A stretch of DNA of 64,000 bases from positions 48,749,337 to 48,813,336 of the forward strand of contig CM055106.1 of assembly GCA_029204225.1 (NCBI GenBank), written 5' to 3'. Shown here piece by piece: positions 44,931 to 56,089 of the stretch. The stretch comes from Diphasiastrum complanatum (lineage: Eukaryota > Streptophyta > Lycopodiopsida > Lycopodiales > Lycopodiaceae). Both the position numbers and the translations under genes were made by a program. Position 1 is the first letter of the stretch, and every line of letters starts with the position of its first letter. Under the pieces are notes generated by a model, which searched no databases, was not told the origin of the DNA, and saw nothing but the letters and a program-made list of their open reading frames with translations.

Positions 44931-46495
44931 TCATTTTTCTGCATTAAGATTTGGATAAACTCCCGATGCTGTTGGTGTATCGTTCAATGGTATAGAATCA
45001 GCAGGTACTGAATCCACTACTGGTTCTTTTTGCTTTTGTGCTCTGGTGACCACCATCAAGGGTGCACTTGGTTTATTCTGAGCTACTGATCCTTGCTTGA
45101 TTGTTATCAAATTTACAGGTGCTGTAGCTGGTGGTGGCTTCGGTCTTGCTGGACAGTCTTTATAGCAATGCCCATATCCACAGTCACGACAGAATGGTAC
45201 AAATTTTTTTTTATTTGGGCATTCTGCAACTCTGTGATTTTTTCCACATGCAAAACATCCAAGTGGTGCCCTGGCCCAATTTCTTGAGGCTTGTTGTTGA
45301 GCGGCAATATAAATGGCATACTGTTCTGAAGATCCACCTTGCTGATCATTACCATAGCTCCATTGCTCAGCACTTCCGTAAGGTTCTGGTTCCGTCAAAT
45401 TGGCAGGAGGAGTGGAGTGTTTTGGTGGGGCAAGCAAAGCTAGACGTTCCGGGTATCCAGGAGTAGATTGTCGCAGTCTTGGTGCTGGATTGCCTCTATA
45501 CTGTGGATCTCGATATCTCATCTGGGCATATCGTTGCTGAATTATCCAAGGGTTGAAGTTGCAAAAGGCAATCTCATGGTCAGGTGAATTACACAGATGG
45601 CAAACACTGATTTCCATTCGTTTTTTCAATTGAGGACACTCATTCACTGTGTGATTTCCTATACAAATAGAACATGAGACATTTTCCCTTGTAGGAAAAG
45701 TCTTTGCAAACTTCTCAGGTTCCTTGTTTGCTTCTCCATGGAAATTTTCCAATGCTTTGATCTTCTCATCAAATTGCAACTGCAACTTTTCCATCTGTTT
45801 CTGCTAGGTCTTCCCAAGTTTCTCGAACTCATTGAGCATCATTTCTGTAGTAGCATTGGCATTTGTTGATGCAATAGTGGTGGATGTTGTAGTAGTCTGC
45901 CCTGCTGTATTAGGCAACATACTGACATTCGACTCATCATCTGAATCTTCATCCTCCTCCCGAATTGCATCGTCCATCACATTTTGCAAAAGTGCGTACT
46001 CATTATGGCGTTTTAACTCACGTTTGATCCGTTTAGGTAGACCTGACAGAAATCACATATTCATGGCATTTTCATTAATTGGCTCAGGCTCACATTCAGA
46101 TCTAAGACGTTTCACCCTTTCGATGTAATCTCGAACCATTACCCGCTTTCCCATTTTAATTTTACTTAAAAGTAGGAAAGGGTCTTCCATAAAATTCCGC
46201 GGTTTGAACCGTGTGATAAGGGCTCGTTTAACAACCTCCCATCTGTACACTCAGTTTCATCTTGGTTATAGTACCAATCTTGTGCTACGCCTGTTAAGGC
46301 CATAGGAAACAGCTTAAGTTTATCTTGAGGATAAATCTCACCATAGACCTCACAGGATTCAGCATGGATCTGAAGAAATCTAATTGGATCTGTTAATGCA
46401 TTATATTTGGGTAGATCCAATCGGGGTGCTCTTCTAACAATAATTGGATTGACCTCCTGTGGAGCACCTTCAGGAGCAGCTCCAGGGGCAGCCAT
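44931..46495 (-). pseudogene. gag: Ty3/gypsy gag with four zinc knuckles
   Basis: The gag starts at 46495 (MAAPGAAPEGAPQEVNPIIV, LDLPKYNALTDPIRFLQIHA), with LFPMALTGVAQDWYYNQ as the capsid motif, shifts frame near 46240 (EVVKRALITRFKPRNF) and passes a stop into 45794-44931. That last frame holds four cysteine-histidine units: CSICIGNHTVNEC, CHLCNSPDHEIAFC, CFACGKNHRVAEC and CRDCGYGHCYKDC. Three have three residues before His instead of the usual four. Only about 160 bp separate gag from integrase, so protease, RT and RNase H have been deleted. Confidence 0.75.
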
Positions 46496-46750
46496 CTTTA
46501 CAAATTTAGATCAAATCGATAATGAGATTGGATATAGATTTTTCTAAAAAACTATCTCAGATTAGATCTGCTAGCTATGTTCTACTTTTCAAGAATCAGA
46601 TTCTATATGATAAAAAACTACCCAAAATTCGATCAATCGATACTTCTCAAAAATTATAAATCTCTGAGAGTCCAATTCAGAATATATCAGATTTGATCCA
46701 AATTTTGACAGAGACTTGATCTTGAAAATCAGAAACTAAAAATAGGACTG

Positions 46751-47370
46751 GCGAAAGTTGTCTCGACGAAGGTTCAACAATGCTATTTTGGGATAAAAAC
46801 TCTCTGAACACTTTTATGGCAATTTATTGGGAAATAACCTTCGTCGACTTCTCAGATGGAAGATCTGACACATATAAAACTATGGTCAACCGGACGAAGG
46901 TTTTTGACACAAGAAAATATAGTTTTTGTTATCTAACGAGGGTAAAAATCAGATTTTTGTGATCCGATCAAGATGAATCTTTGTCGAACTCAAAAATAGT
47001 ATTTTTTCTATAAATAAAATGTTCTAGAAACTCAACGAAGGTTCTGGCAAAGGATCAAGGGTAATACTGGTAATTTTACAAAAAAGTAACTTTTTTGGCA
47101 AAAAATATGACAATATGACAACTGATCCTCTAAAAACCTTTCTATTTTTGATATTATTCTTCGCCGACCTGGCAGCAGATAGATCTGAATCATATCTAAA
47201 CACAGTGGATCGAAGGTTCTTTTTCTGTATTTTTTAGGATTTTGATAAATTTTGGTATTTTTTTGGTGGTTTTTATGATGTTTTTGAAAATCTGCTGGGA
47301 ATTAATCTTCGCCCTTCAAACTGAAGGTTTTGTAAACAAAACCAAAGGTGTTAAAACTCGGCGAAGATTT
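46751..47370. repeat. Dispersed CGAAGGTT motif cluster, gypsy leader
   Basis: Copies: GGCGAAAGTT (46750), CGACGAAGGTTC (46764), CCTTCGTCGAC (46838), CGGACGAAGGTTT (46891), CAACGAAGGTTC (47033), CTTCGCCGACC (47159), GATCGAAGGTTC (47209), CTTCGCCC (47308) and CTCGGCGAAGATTTC (47358). They are restricted to the untranslated leader between PBS and gag. Confidence 0.65.
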
Positions 47371-47686
47371 CCTTAAAGAGGGTAAAAATTTCTGAACTCT
47401 GATGATGCTTTTTGTCTCTTTTTGACCAAATTTGACAAATTTGACCAGTTTATGTTATTTTCTCTGATATCTCAGATCCAAATGGATCTTAAGATTGGTG
47501 ATCTGAATAGCTTTCCTTGTTTAATAATTGGATTAGATTTCAAACAAGCAAATCCACTCAAATCTAGCAAAATCAATTCCAAACTAACCCTACAATGCGA
47601 ATTTAACACTATTCATGCCACGACAAAATGCCTAATACAAGCTAACCATCAACCAAACATGCTGCAAACTGAAAAATTGGCGTATC

Positions 47687-47704
47687 TCCCCGACAACGGC
47701 GCCA
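47687..47704 (-). promoter_or_regulatory. Gypsy primer-binding site (tRNA-Asp)
   Basis: The minus strand reads TGGCGCCGTTGTCGGGGA, one base from the standard complement of the plant tRNA-Asp 3' end. Four bases separate it from the LTR. Confidence 0.85.
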
Positions 47705-47708
47705 AAAT

Positions 47709-48458
47709 TGTAGTGGGTTTCTTTCCTTGCCTAACCTGAATCCAAGATCTAGTCAATCTAGCATCAAAGAGACAGAGTCAGTTGTCACGCGAAGGTTCGT
47801 TCCCATGAGAGCAATAATATAGTTCAGATTTCAACATGAATGGAGGATCTAATACTAACATCCATTAACACTAAGCATTAACACTACATCCATTAACCCT
47901 ACTTCCATTAACCCTAAGTCCACAACAATGATAGAAACTCTCTCTCTCCCTTTCTCTCTCACAAAAAGCATAAGAAATAGCAATCCCAATAAGATCAGAT
48001 CCAACAATTAGCAAAATCCAAAGGAATCATGAGAAATGGACCAGAAGAGAAGAAGAGCAAGGACATTCATCAATCCATTTCTAAAGAGAACCAATCTGCT
48101 TTATTGAAATGAGGAAATGAACATCAGGAGCAACTCGAGTTGGTCCCTTTTTATAGTAGAGAGGAGGACCCTGGCGTCTGAATTCTATTGGTCCACTCTT
48201 GCCTCTCTTTTTATTCAAATTTAAAAAAGTGTGGGAACCATCAAAATTGGAGGGAAACCCAACTTTATTCACTAGGTTGACATTTAGGCCCTGCGACATT
48301 AAAAGTCCCGCAAAAAGGCCTAAAGTCCTTTTATTAACACTCTAATTAATCAAATAACTATGTGATCATTGGGTTGGACTTACACACGCAGGGTGCCAAA
48401 TCCCTCTCACTTATTAACTAGGGTTAGGGTTGCCTTGGGATCCGCAAACCCTCCAACA
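47709..48458 (-). repeat. Gypsy 5' LTR
   Basis: On the + strand it starts TGTAGTGGG and ends CCTCCAACA, giving TG...CA borders and about 750 bp. Short ATTAACCCTA-type repeats (47866-47925) lie inside. No 3' LTR is visible on the left. Confidence 0.7.
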
Positions 48459-48499
48459 TTTATAGTTCAATCTAGTCTTCTATGTTGTGATGAATAAGG

Positions 48500-48830
48500 T
48501 AGACAAAATTCACCCATCATGCAATAGAAGATAAGCAGCACTTTCAAATGTTATGGGATAAGAGGTTAGGCCATCTTAACTTCAAAACCATGGAGATCAT
48601 GTGCAAGAAAGGGGTTGCTCTTGGCCTACCCAAGTCCTTGTGAAGCTTGTAGTTTCTGAAAGACACACAAGCTTGCTTTTTCAAGGCTCATGTCTAGGTC
48701 TCTTAGTTCTTTGGAAGTTGTTCATTTCGATGTGCATAGTTTTTCACAAAAATCAAATGGTGGTGCAAAGATGCATGTGACCTTCATAGATACAAAAAAA
48801 AAACTGATTTGACTCAATCAGATATGCTTG
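48500..48830 (+). pseudogene. pol: Copia pre-integrase fragment
   Basis: LWDKRLGHLNFKTMEIMCKK and VVHFDVHSFSQKS followed by a FIDxxS-like segment match the GAG-pre-integrase domain and first Asp region of copia integrases (HxDxxG, here with altered residues). It is a separate piece from the copia starting at 48943. Confidence 0.55.
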
Positions 48831-48942
48831 GGAAAGGATTATTTCCTAAAGACCTTACCTCCAAGTTCAACACCTGCGCAATAATGGCCTGGCCAACCAG
48901 CCTCTTTGTTGCAATTGTTTTACTTGATAGAAAGGTCACTTA

Positions 48943-49074
48943 TGTTAGATTTCTTATGCTCAGCCTTAACAAATCGTTCAAGTAATGGGCATCCTAAAAA
49001 CAGTTGAAGGTCGACAACATATTTTTTGGACCTTCGCATCTTTTCAAAACTTAGTTTTTCCTTAAAACATTTGA
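48943..49074 (+). repeat. 5' LTR fragment of a deleted copia
   Basis: The first 130 bp match the start of the LTR at 51189 (TTCTTATGCTCAGCCTTAAC and following). It is joined directly to integrase sequence at about 49081, so a deletion spans most of the LTR, gag, protease and half of the integrase. Confidence 0.75.
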
Positions 49075-49080
49075 ATTCTA

Positions 49081-51180
49081 GACAGAAGCTGTTACAACAG
49101 CTGTTGCCTATTTGCAGAATCAATCCACCACCAAATCCCTGAATGGCAAGACACCTTATGAAGTGTGGACATGACTAAAACCATCACTCAAATATATTCG
49201 AGTGTTTGGATGCATCGCTTTCATTCAGATCCTTGAAGATCTAAGAAGAAAGCTGGACGTCAAAAACAGAAAAACGATTTTCATCGGCTATTTCCCAGAT
49301 CACAAGGCATACAAGCTCTACAACTTGGAAACTGAGAAGGCATTCACTAGTAGAGATGTCATTTTTGTGGAAGACTAGTTCATCGACCACAAGGGAAAAG
49401 CTGTTGACAAATCCGACCCAGGGATCGAGCACCCAAATTCCGATCCAGGGATTCAACTGCAGAAAAGCGACACTGACTTCGGACAATGAGTCAGAACCTC
49501 AACGAGTCACACATCAGAGGACCGAAGTTCGAACTAGAAAGTCGAACAAGTCCAGACAGCCTCCATCCAGATTTATGGATGATCCGGCTTGCTACTTTGT
49601 GCAGGAACCAACCACCGTTTCTGAGGCAATGCCTACTCCTGATGCTGACCAGTGGAAAGCAGCAATGGACACCGAATTCGATTCTCTGATAGAGAATCAA
49701 ACATGGATAGTCATTGAGTTGCCAAAGGACCGAAGCCCAATTCCATGCAAATGGATAGTCAAGGCAAAGTACGACGTTGAAGGAAGGCTAAATCGTTACA
49801 AGGCCAGGCTAGTCACCAAAGGCTTTTTCCAGATTCCAGATCTGGATTATTCTGAAACCTTCAGACATGCTTCGATCCGCCTACTCCTCTCCTTTGCAGC
49901 CGCAAAAGACCTTGAAGTCCACCAGATGGATGTCCAGACAGCTTTCCTCAACGGAACCATCGAAGAAGAAATCTATATGTCGCAGCTAGAGGGATATGAA
50001 CTCAAGGGTGATCAAAAGCACCTTGTATGCAAAATCCACAAGGCTCTCTACGGACTGAAACAATCACCCAGAGCCTAGTTCCAGAAGATCAATGTATTTC
50101 TGATAGAGAATGATTTCATTCCAAACTCGGCAGACTCGAATGTCTACTTCAAATCTGTATCATATTACTTCATTATCATCACTCTTTATGTAGATGATAC
50201 ACTCTTATTCAGTAACAATTTGAATCTGATGAAGGATACAAAATGCATGCTGGCCCAGGAATACAAGATGACTGACATGGGTCCAGCCCACTATTGTCTC
50301 AGAATCCAAATCCATCGAGATGGACCCAACAAACTGATTTTTATCTATCAGCAACGATATTTCAACAACGTACTTGAAAAGTATGGTATGGCCAACTGCA
50401 AACCAAGTCACTTTCCACTCAACCCTAGACTAAATTTATCAAAGGAACACTCTCCTCAAACTGAGGCAGAAAAGGAGGAAATGAAGCGCTATCTGTTTCA
50501 ATCCATCATCGACTCACTGATGTACGCAATGATCTACGCGCGACCAGACCTTGCATATCCGATCAGTACAATTAGCCAGTTCTTATCAAATCCAGGCTTA
50601 ACTCACTGGAAATCACTAACAAAAGTCATGAAGTACATCCAGACAATGAAAACTCTCAACATCTGTTATGGAGGCAGCCAAACTGCCAACATTCTTGAAG
50701 CCTGCACACAGATGCAGATTGGGTAGGAGATATCGATACCAAAAAATCAACTTCTAGATTTGTATTTTTATACAACCCAGGCCCAATATCATGGAACAAC
50801 CAGAAGCAGACCTCGGTTGCATTATCATCAACGAAATCCGAATACATAGTTGTCACAAATGCAACCAAAGAGGCGATCTGGCTAAAGCAACTGCTTGCAG
50901 ACCTCAACCTTGCACAAACACTTCCTACAACAATCTATTGTGACAATCAAAGCACAATAGCATTAACTCTCAATCTGAGATTTCACTTTCGAAGCAAACA
51001 TATCGAAATCAGGTATCATTACCTTAGAGAGAAAGTGCATAGCAAGGAAGTAGCATTGGTTTTCTGTAGAACAAATTACATGGCAGCAAATTACTTCACA
51101 AAGGCTCTATCAAAGGAGCAATATCTCAGATTTAACAAAATGTTAAATCTGAAGATCAAAGTTTTTCAAGATTCACATTA
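49081..51180 (+). pseudogene. pol: Copia integrase end, RT and RNase H
   Basis: Integrase end: AVAYLQNQSTTKSLNGKTPY, RVFGCIAFIQILEDLRRKLD, IFIGYFPDHKAYKLYNLET. After a frame change the RT frame (49356-50078) gives FMDDPACYFVQEPTTVSEAM, PCKWIVKAKYDVEGRLNRYK and VHQMDVQTAFLNGTIEEEIY, a TAG at SPRA*FQK, then TLYVDDTLLFSNN (YVDD intact) and thumb (50220-50726). RNase H follows in broken frames up to MLNLKIKVFQDSH and TAA at 51180. A handful of stops is all that separates this 3' half from an open frame. Confidence 0.75.
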
Positions 51181-51992
51181 AGGGGGAGTGTTAAATTTCT
51201 TATGCTCAGCCTTAACAAATCGTTCAAGTAATGAGCATCTTGAAAATAGCCGAAGGCTGACAACATATTTTTCGGACCTTCAGATCTTTTCAAAACTTAC
51301 TTTTTCCTTAAAGCATATTTGTTTTTAAGGCACTATCGTCTTTTTTTGCCCTTTTTTCACCTTTGGGATTTTTGTGCCTTAATTATTTTTAAGGCACCTT
51401 CACCTTCTTCGCACTGTCAGGAAAAAGCGACACTTTCGGAAAAAAGCGGCACTGTGACCAAACTTCATTTTAAGGGCATTGTCGGGTTTTTTGCATTTTC
51501 TCTGCCTTCGCTTTTTAAGGCACCTTCGCTTTTTTCGGTTTCTCCAACAGTGGCAAACCGACGTTGCCAACTTATCATAAACCCTAAAAATAGCTGGATT
51601 GCTAAAATATCCCAAGGGCGGTTACCCACTTTGTACATATACAAAGACTGGCGTAAATTGCATTCAATGCTTGTAAGATATTTTTGAAGACACTTGTAAA
51701 TATATACTACTAGCTGAATCAAGAATTGTAAGTGTTGTTTTAACATTATAATCAGAGTTCTTCTGTAGCCAGCGTTATCACGCCCAGCAAGCTGAAATTA
51801 TGACTTCAAACCATTTTGTACTCACTGTTGATATTAATCAGAGTGCAATTTTTATGTCTCACTACTGTATTGTTCATTTGCTCAATTTGTATGAATGATT
51901 CATCTTGAATATTTCTGCTGCTAACTGTTGCGTTTCCGATCCTACATTCCTACGCTCAAAGCTTCAAGCTTCCGCTGCCGATCATCCCCACA
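51178..51992 (+). repeat. PPT and 3' LTR of the deleted copia
   Basis: TTAAGGGGGAG (51178-51188) precedes TGTTAAATTTC; the LTR ends CCCCACA at 51992 (804 bp). It contains repeated AAGGCACYTTCGC and AAAAAGCGACACT words. Confidence 0.75.
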
Positions 51993-52632
51993 TTTTATGA
52001 CAACTTAAATATCCGCAACTGTTTTACTTGATAGAAAATTGAAAGGTCACTTAAATATCTATTTCCCATTAGTAGAAGATTAGCATGAATTTAACTTGAC
52101 TCATACATGAATTGCATTAAATTATACAAAAATCGAGATTTCTCAATAATTTTTTTGCAACTAGGTTCAATAGATTTTTTAGATGTAATAGATTATAAAT
52201 GACAAAATTTGTCCATTTTTAGGTTGCTTAAGAACAGAATGCGTTATTTTTTTTGAGCAAATGGCTAGAAATTTAAGTGCTAATACATGATAAAATTTCA
52301 CTCTACAAAAATACACATGCGTATTTGGTTTGATAATCTAAATCGGTAAATGCAAATGCCTATTCTGTTCCATAATCTTCATGTTAGAATAAGCCATACA
52401 TCAATGGAAGTTGCCATACGCATGACATTATGATTGGTTCAGACTCCCAAAATTTGTTAGGCTGAGCCTAAAAAATCATGAAAGTCTGTAGAATGATGTG
52501 TGCCTGATTTCTTTCATATTGCATGAAATCGTAGAACACTGTAAAGGAGATGATGGCTTTACAGTGTTTTACGATTTTACACATTTTACGTCCACACCAA
52601 ATAATTTTACACTTTTACACTAGTACGGTTGC

Positions 52633-52713
52633 CCGCCCGCTTGGGCGGACTTCATGTTTTTAAAAATATGAGTTTGGTCCGGGCAGCTCACGCTGCCCGT
52701 CACAGCGTGAGCT
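52633..52713. repeat. Two adjacent GC-rich hairpins
   Basis: CCGCCC/GGGCGG (52633-52648, 4-base loop) is followed 36 bp later by an exact 11-bp inverted repeat AGCTCACGCTG / CAGCGTGAGCT (52685-52713, 7-base loop) within AT-rich DNA. This may be a transposon end upstream of the MYB-CC gene. Confidence 0.6.
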
Positions 52714-53904
52714 GACCCAATTTCTTTTAGTATACATAGATTGCTTTACCCGTAAAGAAGAGTCATAATTGCACGAGCCATTAAACGCGGCAAAAAGGTA
52801 ATTAACACATCCATCCCCGATACCCCTCTTGGATAATTAAGACCCTATTGGATCTGACCACATAACAAAGAAAAGTATCCATTGGAATTATCGTTCTCCC
52901 ATTTTTTTCCTCCACATGGAATATACCTTCCTTTCGCTCTGCAGGAATATTCGCTCTTCTTTTCCCTTTTCCCTCCTCTCCCTCCTTTATCAGAGAGCTG
53001 CTCGATCCATTGCTCTGTCAGAGGGATAGAGGGAGTATAATTGAAGCTTTCTTGGCTGAAAGCCAAATTTGTTAAAACAAACGTGGGTTGAAATGGAGAC
53101 CTCTGTGCTCAGATAGATTTCAATTAGGGTACGTAGGTTCTAGCAATGTGGGGTTGGTTCCGAGGGCTTCCGTTTTTTGATCCAGATAGTGGTTAAATAG
53201 CTTTGTTTTTGTCCTTCTCTGCAGTTTTGGGTTTATTTTCTTGTTCCTAGTATTAAGATTGGCTGAATTTGACGTTTCGAGAAATAGGGGAATTCTTGTA
53301 GCTGAGGATCCCAACCTGGTTTTCATCTTGCTTTATTGTTTTGCTACTAGATCTAGAATCCGATTTCCGAGGGAAGTCTTCAGGCCGTTCTATTCAGTGC
53401 CACCGTATCTTTCTTAGACCATCAATATGTGATATAGGTTTGTTCTTCACTTGTACGTCCTCATTTGGGCGAAATTGAATTCCTGACCTGGAGTAGAGGA
53501 AAGGAAGTCTTCACCAAGAAATCACTCATTGCAGGACGTGATTTTTCTCTAGGGTATTTCTTTTTCCCCTCGGCAGAATTTCAGTTTCATATGGCCTGCA
53601 TTGTAGTATTGATAAATGGGTAGATTTAACAGATATTGACATCATGCAAAGATAGTTGTTTGGTGCTGATCAAATGGCGGAGCTGTTGAATAGTGTGTGT
53701 ATATTATGCCTCGTTTGATGCTTGATTTTAATTCTCTCTGGTACTTGATGTGGAATGATTTTCCTGCTAAATGTGTAATCTTATTAAGAATAGCTAAGCT
53801 GAAGATTGGTTCCTCAGCAATCAAGGTATTTGGGATAATTTCTCATTGTGGTGAGTTGAAATGCCATTTGCAGGTATTTTTTTTGATAGAAAGGGGTGTT
53901 GAGG

Positions 53905-56089
53905 ATGTACCAAATGAAGAAATACACTAGCTCTTCATCCATACCGCATCGAGGCCAGGTTTCCCATGCGGAAAAATCACCAATTCTTTACATTCCAAAT
54001 CCTAATCCAGAAAAATCTCCTGTCCTGGAATCTGCAGAACCCAAACCACGCCTTCGATGGACTCCAGAGCTTCATGAGATTTTTGTTGATGCAGTTAAGC
54101 AGCTGGGTGGAGCTGACAGTAAGTATGCTTGTCTTGTTAGGATAAAATCAGAGTTTGATTGAACCTGTTTTTCTAAGTCACCAAGACTCTTTCGTGGTTT
54201 CATTTGCCACAGAAATCAAGCAAATATTCTGGTTGAAATTTAGAATCCTTTTCATGCTGGTTCTTAGTATAAATGTGTATGCTTACAAGGATGATGTCTG
54301 AGAGGGAGAATATAATGTTACACTTCACTAACGACCACTGACCTTAGGAAAGGATTAAGTCCTCACATAATTGCTATTTATTCGAGGATTCTTCTAGACG
54401 TATATTAATATTTATTTAATTGTAAATTCTATGTAATTTTTGTGTTGACTGACATGGGTGTCTGCTATTTACTATGATAACTGTTATATTACAGAGGCCA
54501 CTCCTAAAGCTGTTATGGGAGTTATGGGTGTGAAGGGCTTGACTTTGTACCATTTGAAAAGCCATCTACAGGTAAATTGGATTGCCTGCAGTATGGTTGC
54601 TAGCTATTGTTCGTAGGTGTATAATCTGATAAGAAAGTATGAAAAGCATCATGTCCTTTGAAGGGGAAGGGATCATTCTAAGTTCTTGATTACCTTTCTT
54701 TCCATCAAATTTACTTCTACCCTTGTTGTGATCTGATGAACTTTATGTGCAGAAATACAGGCTTGGAATGCATGTAAACAACAAAGATATCAGTGCAGAC
54801 ACCAATAAGGATGGTATGCCTTAGACTCCTACACAATTCAACCTTATTGTTATTCTTTGGAGAATTTGGGACCTCCCCATATATATTTATAATCGATGCA
54901 CGGGTTGGTTGTTCCTTTGCAGAATCTTCCGAGCTAGCTGTTGGAAGAACATTCAATTCAACTAGCACAGCATTTATTGAGTGTGTACCTTTCTGGTGTC
55001 TTTCTGTTTTGCATTCTGTTTCCTGGTGAATAATTTTCCAAGGTTTGCAGATGTCTTATGATTCAAAGCATATGTTGTACAGGAATCTACCAATCAACAA
55101 GGCTCTTTCTATGCAATTGGAAGTCCAAAGACAGTTACAAGAGCAACTCGAGGTATGTGAAACAGTTTGGGAATATTGGCAATGTTTGAAAGGAAGAGGA
55201 ACGTTTATAAGATAACATATATTGGAAGACTCACATTGAGATAGACTGACCATTGCCTATCAATTTGTTTCTTTTCTTGTTTCAGCTTGTCATAGCAGCT
55301 GGCTTTGTAGGGCTTCTAAATTCTTTTATGGTGCACTGTTTTATGTATCTTTTAACTGCACAGGTTCAAAGGCAATTGCAAGCAAGGATAGAAGCTCAAA
55401 GTAAATATCTACAGTCTATATTGGAAAAAGCTCGTGAAACTTTTGCTGGTCATAGAGCAACTACCGAAGGTCTGGAAGCTGCACAAGCAGAGTTAACCAA
55501 CCTGGCTACCAAAGTTTCATTGGAAGGCTATGGTAGTGCATTGCCTGAATTAGAGCTTGCTTTACCTGATTCACCTAGATTAGTTGTTGTTCAGCAAGAG
55601 ATTCATGCTGCAGATGCAGATTTGAAATCTAGGTCCAGAATGCTAACTGCCGGTGGACATCCAAAGAGAAGCAATGGTGACCAAGATCATGGTCAGGCAA
55701 AGAAAAAGTCCAAGACTTTTTTTTGTGATAATGGTGGTCGCATCTGGACAAACGAAGATGGTGGGGTTGCAAAGCTTCAAGAATGTACAAATAAGCAATC
55801 CAATCAAGCAACAATAAATGATCCAGGGGATAGAAAGGAAGAAGAGCTTGTACAGAGTAATTTTGGAAGACAATTTGTTCATGTCTCTGAAGGGACCATA
55901 ATTGGTGAAGGTCAATCTGCATCAGACAATGAGAAACATCCTTTAGCCTCTATCACGGACCATGATGCTATTGTTATTGAGCTGAATGGATCTGATCAAG
56001 GCACTGCACTAAGAAGTCCTGGAAGGCAAGAATTCTCTGGCAGAGCTAGTCCAGAAATCCATCTCCAGTCAGCTGCGGACGTTCTGTGA
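53905..56089 (+). CDS. MYB-CC (GARP-type) transcription factor
   Basis: Six coding exons with GT-AG introns and consistent phases: 53905-54118, 54495-54571, 54753-54813, 54923-54980, 55083-55152 and 55364-56089, giving 401 residues. Residues about 48-102 form the GARP MYB domain (PKPRLRWTPELHEIFVDAV, then GVKGLTLYHLKSHLQKYRLG), split by introns after the GGAD codons and after HLQ, as in plant PHR/PHL genes. Residues about 145-185 form the MYB-CC coiled coil with the LQEQLE form of the LHEQLE motif and RIEAQSKYLQSILEKA. A basic patch with AKKKSK (exon 6) may be a nuclear signal. Family members (PHR1/PHL, UNE16) bind P1BS-like sites as dimers and control phosphate and other responses; which subgroup this one belongs to is not settled. 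ATG 53905 was chosen because stops lie just upstream in frame and an AG acceptor at 53872-53874 suggests a 5' UTR intron. The protein is complete and has no stop: the only clearly intact host gene here. Confidence 0.85.

Noticed and set aside
47861-47925. CRISPR-like or satellite array (ATTAACCCTA words)
   Set aside because: Only a few short degenerate repeats without constant spacing, inside a gypsy LTR.
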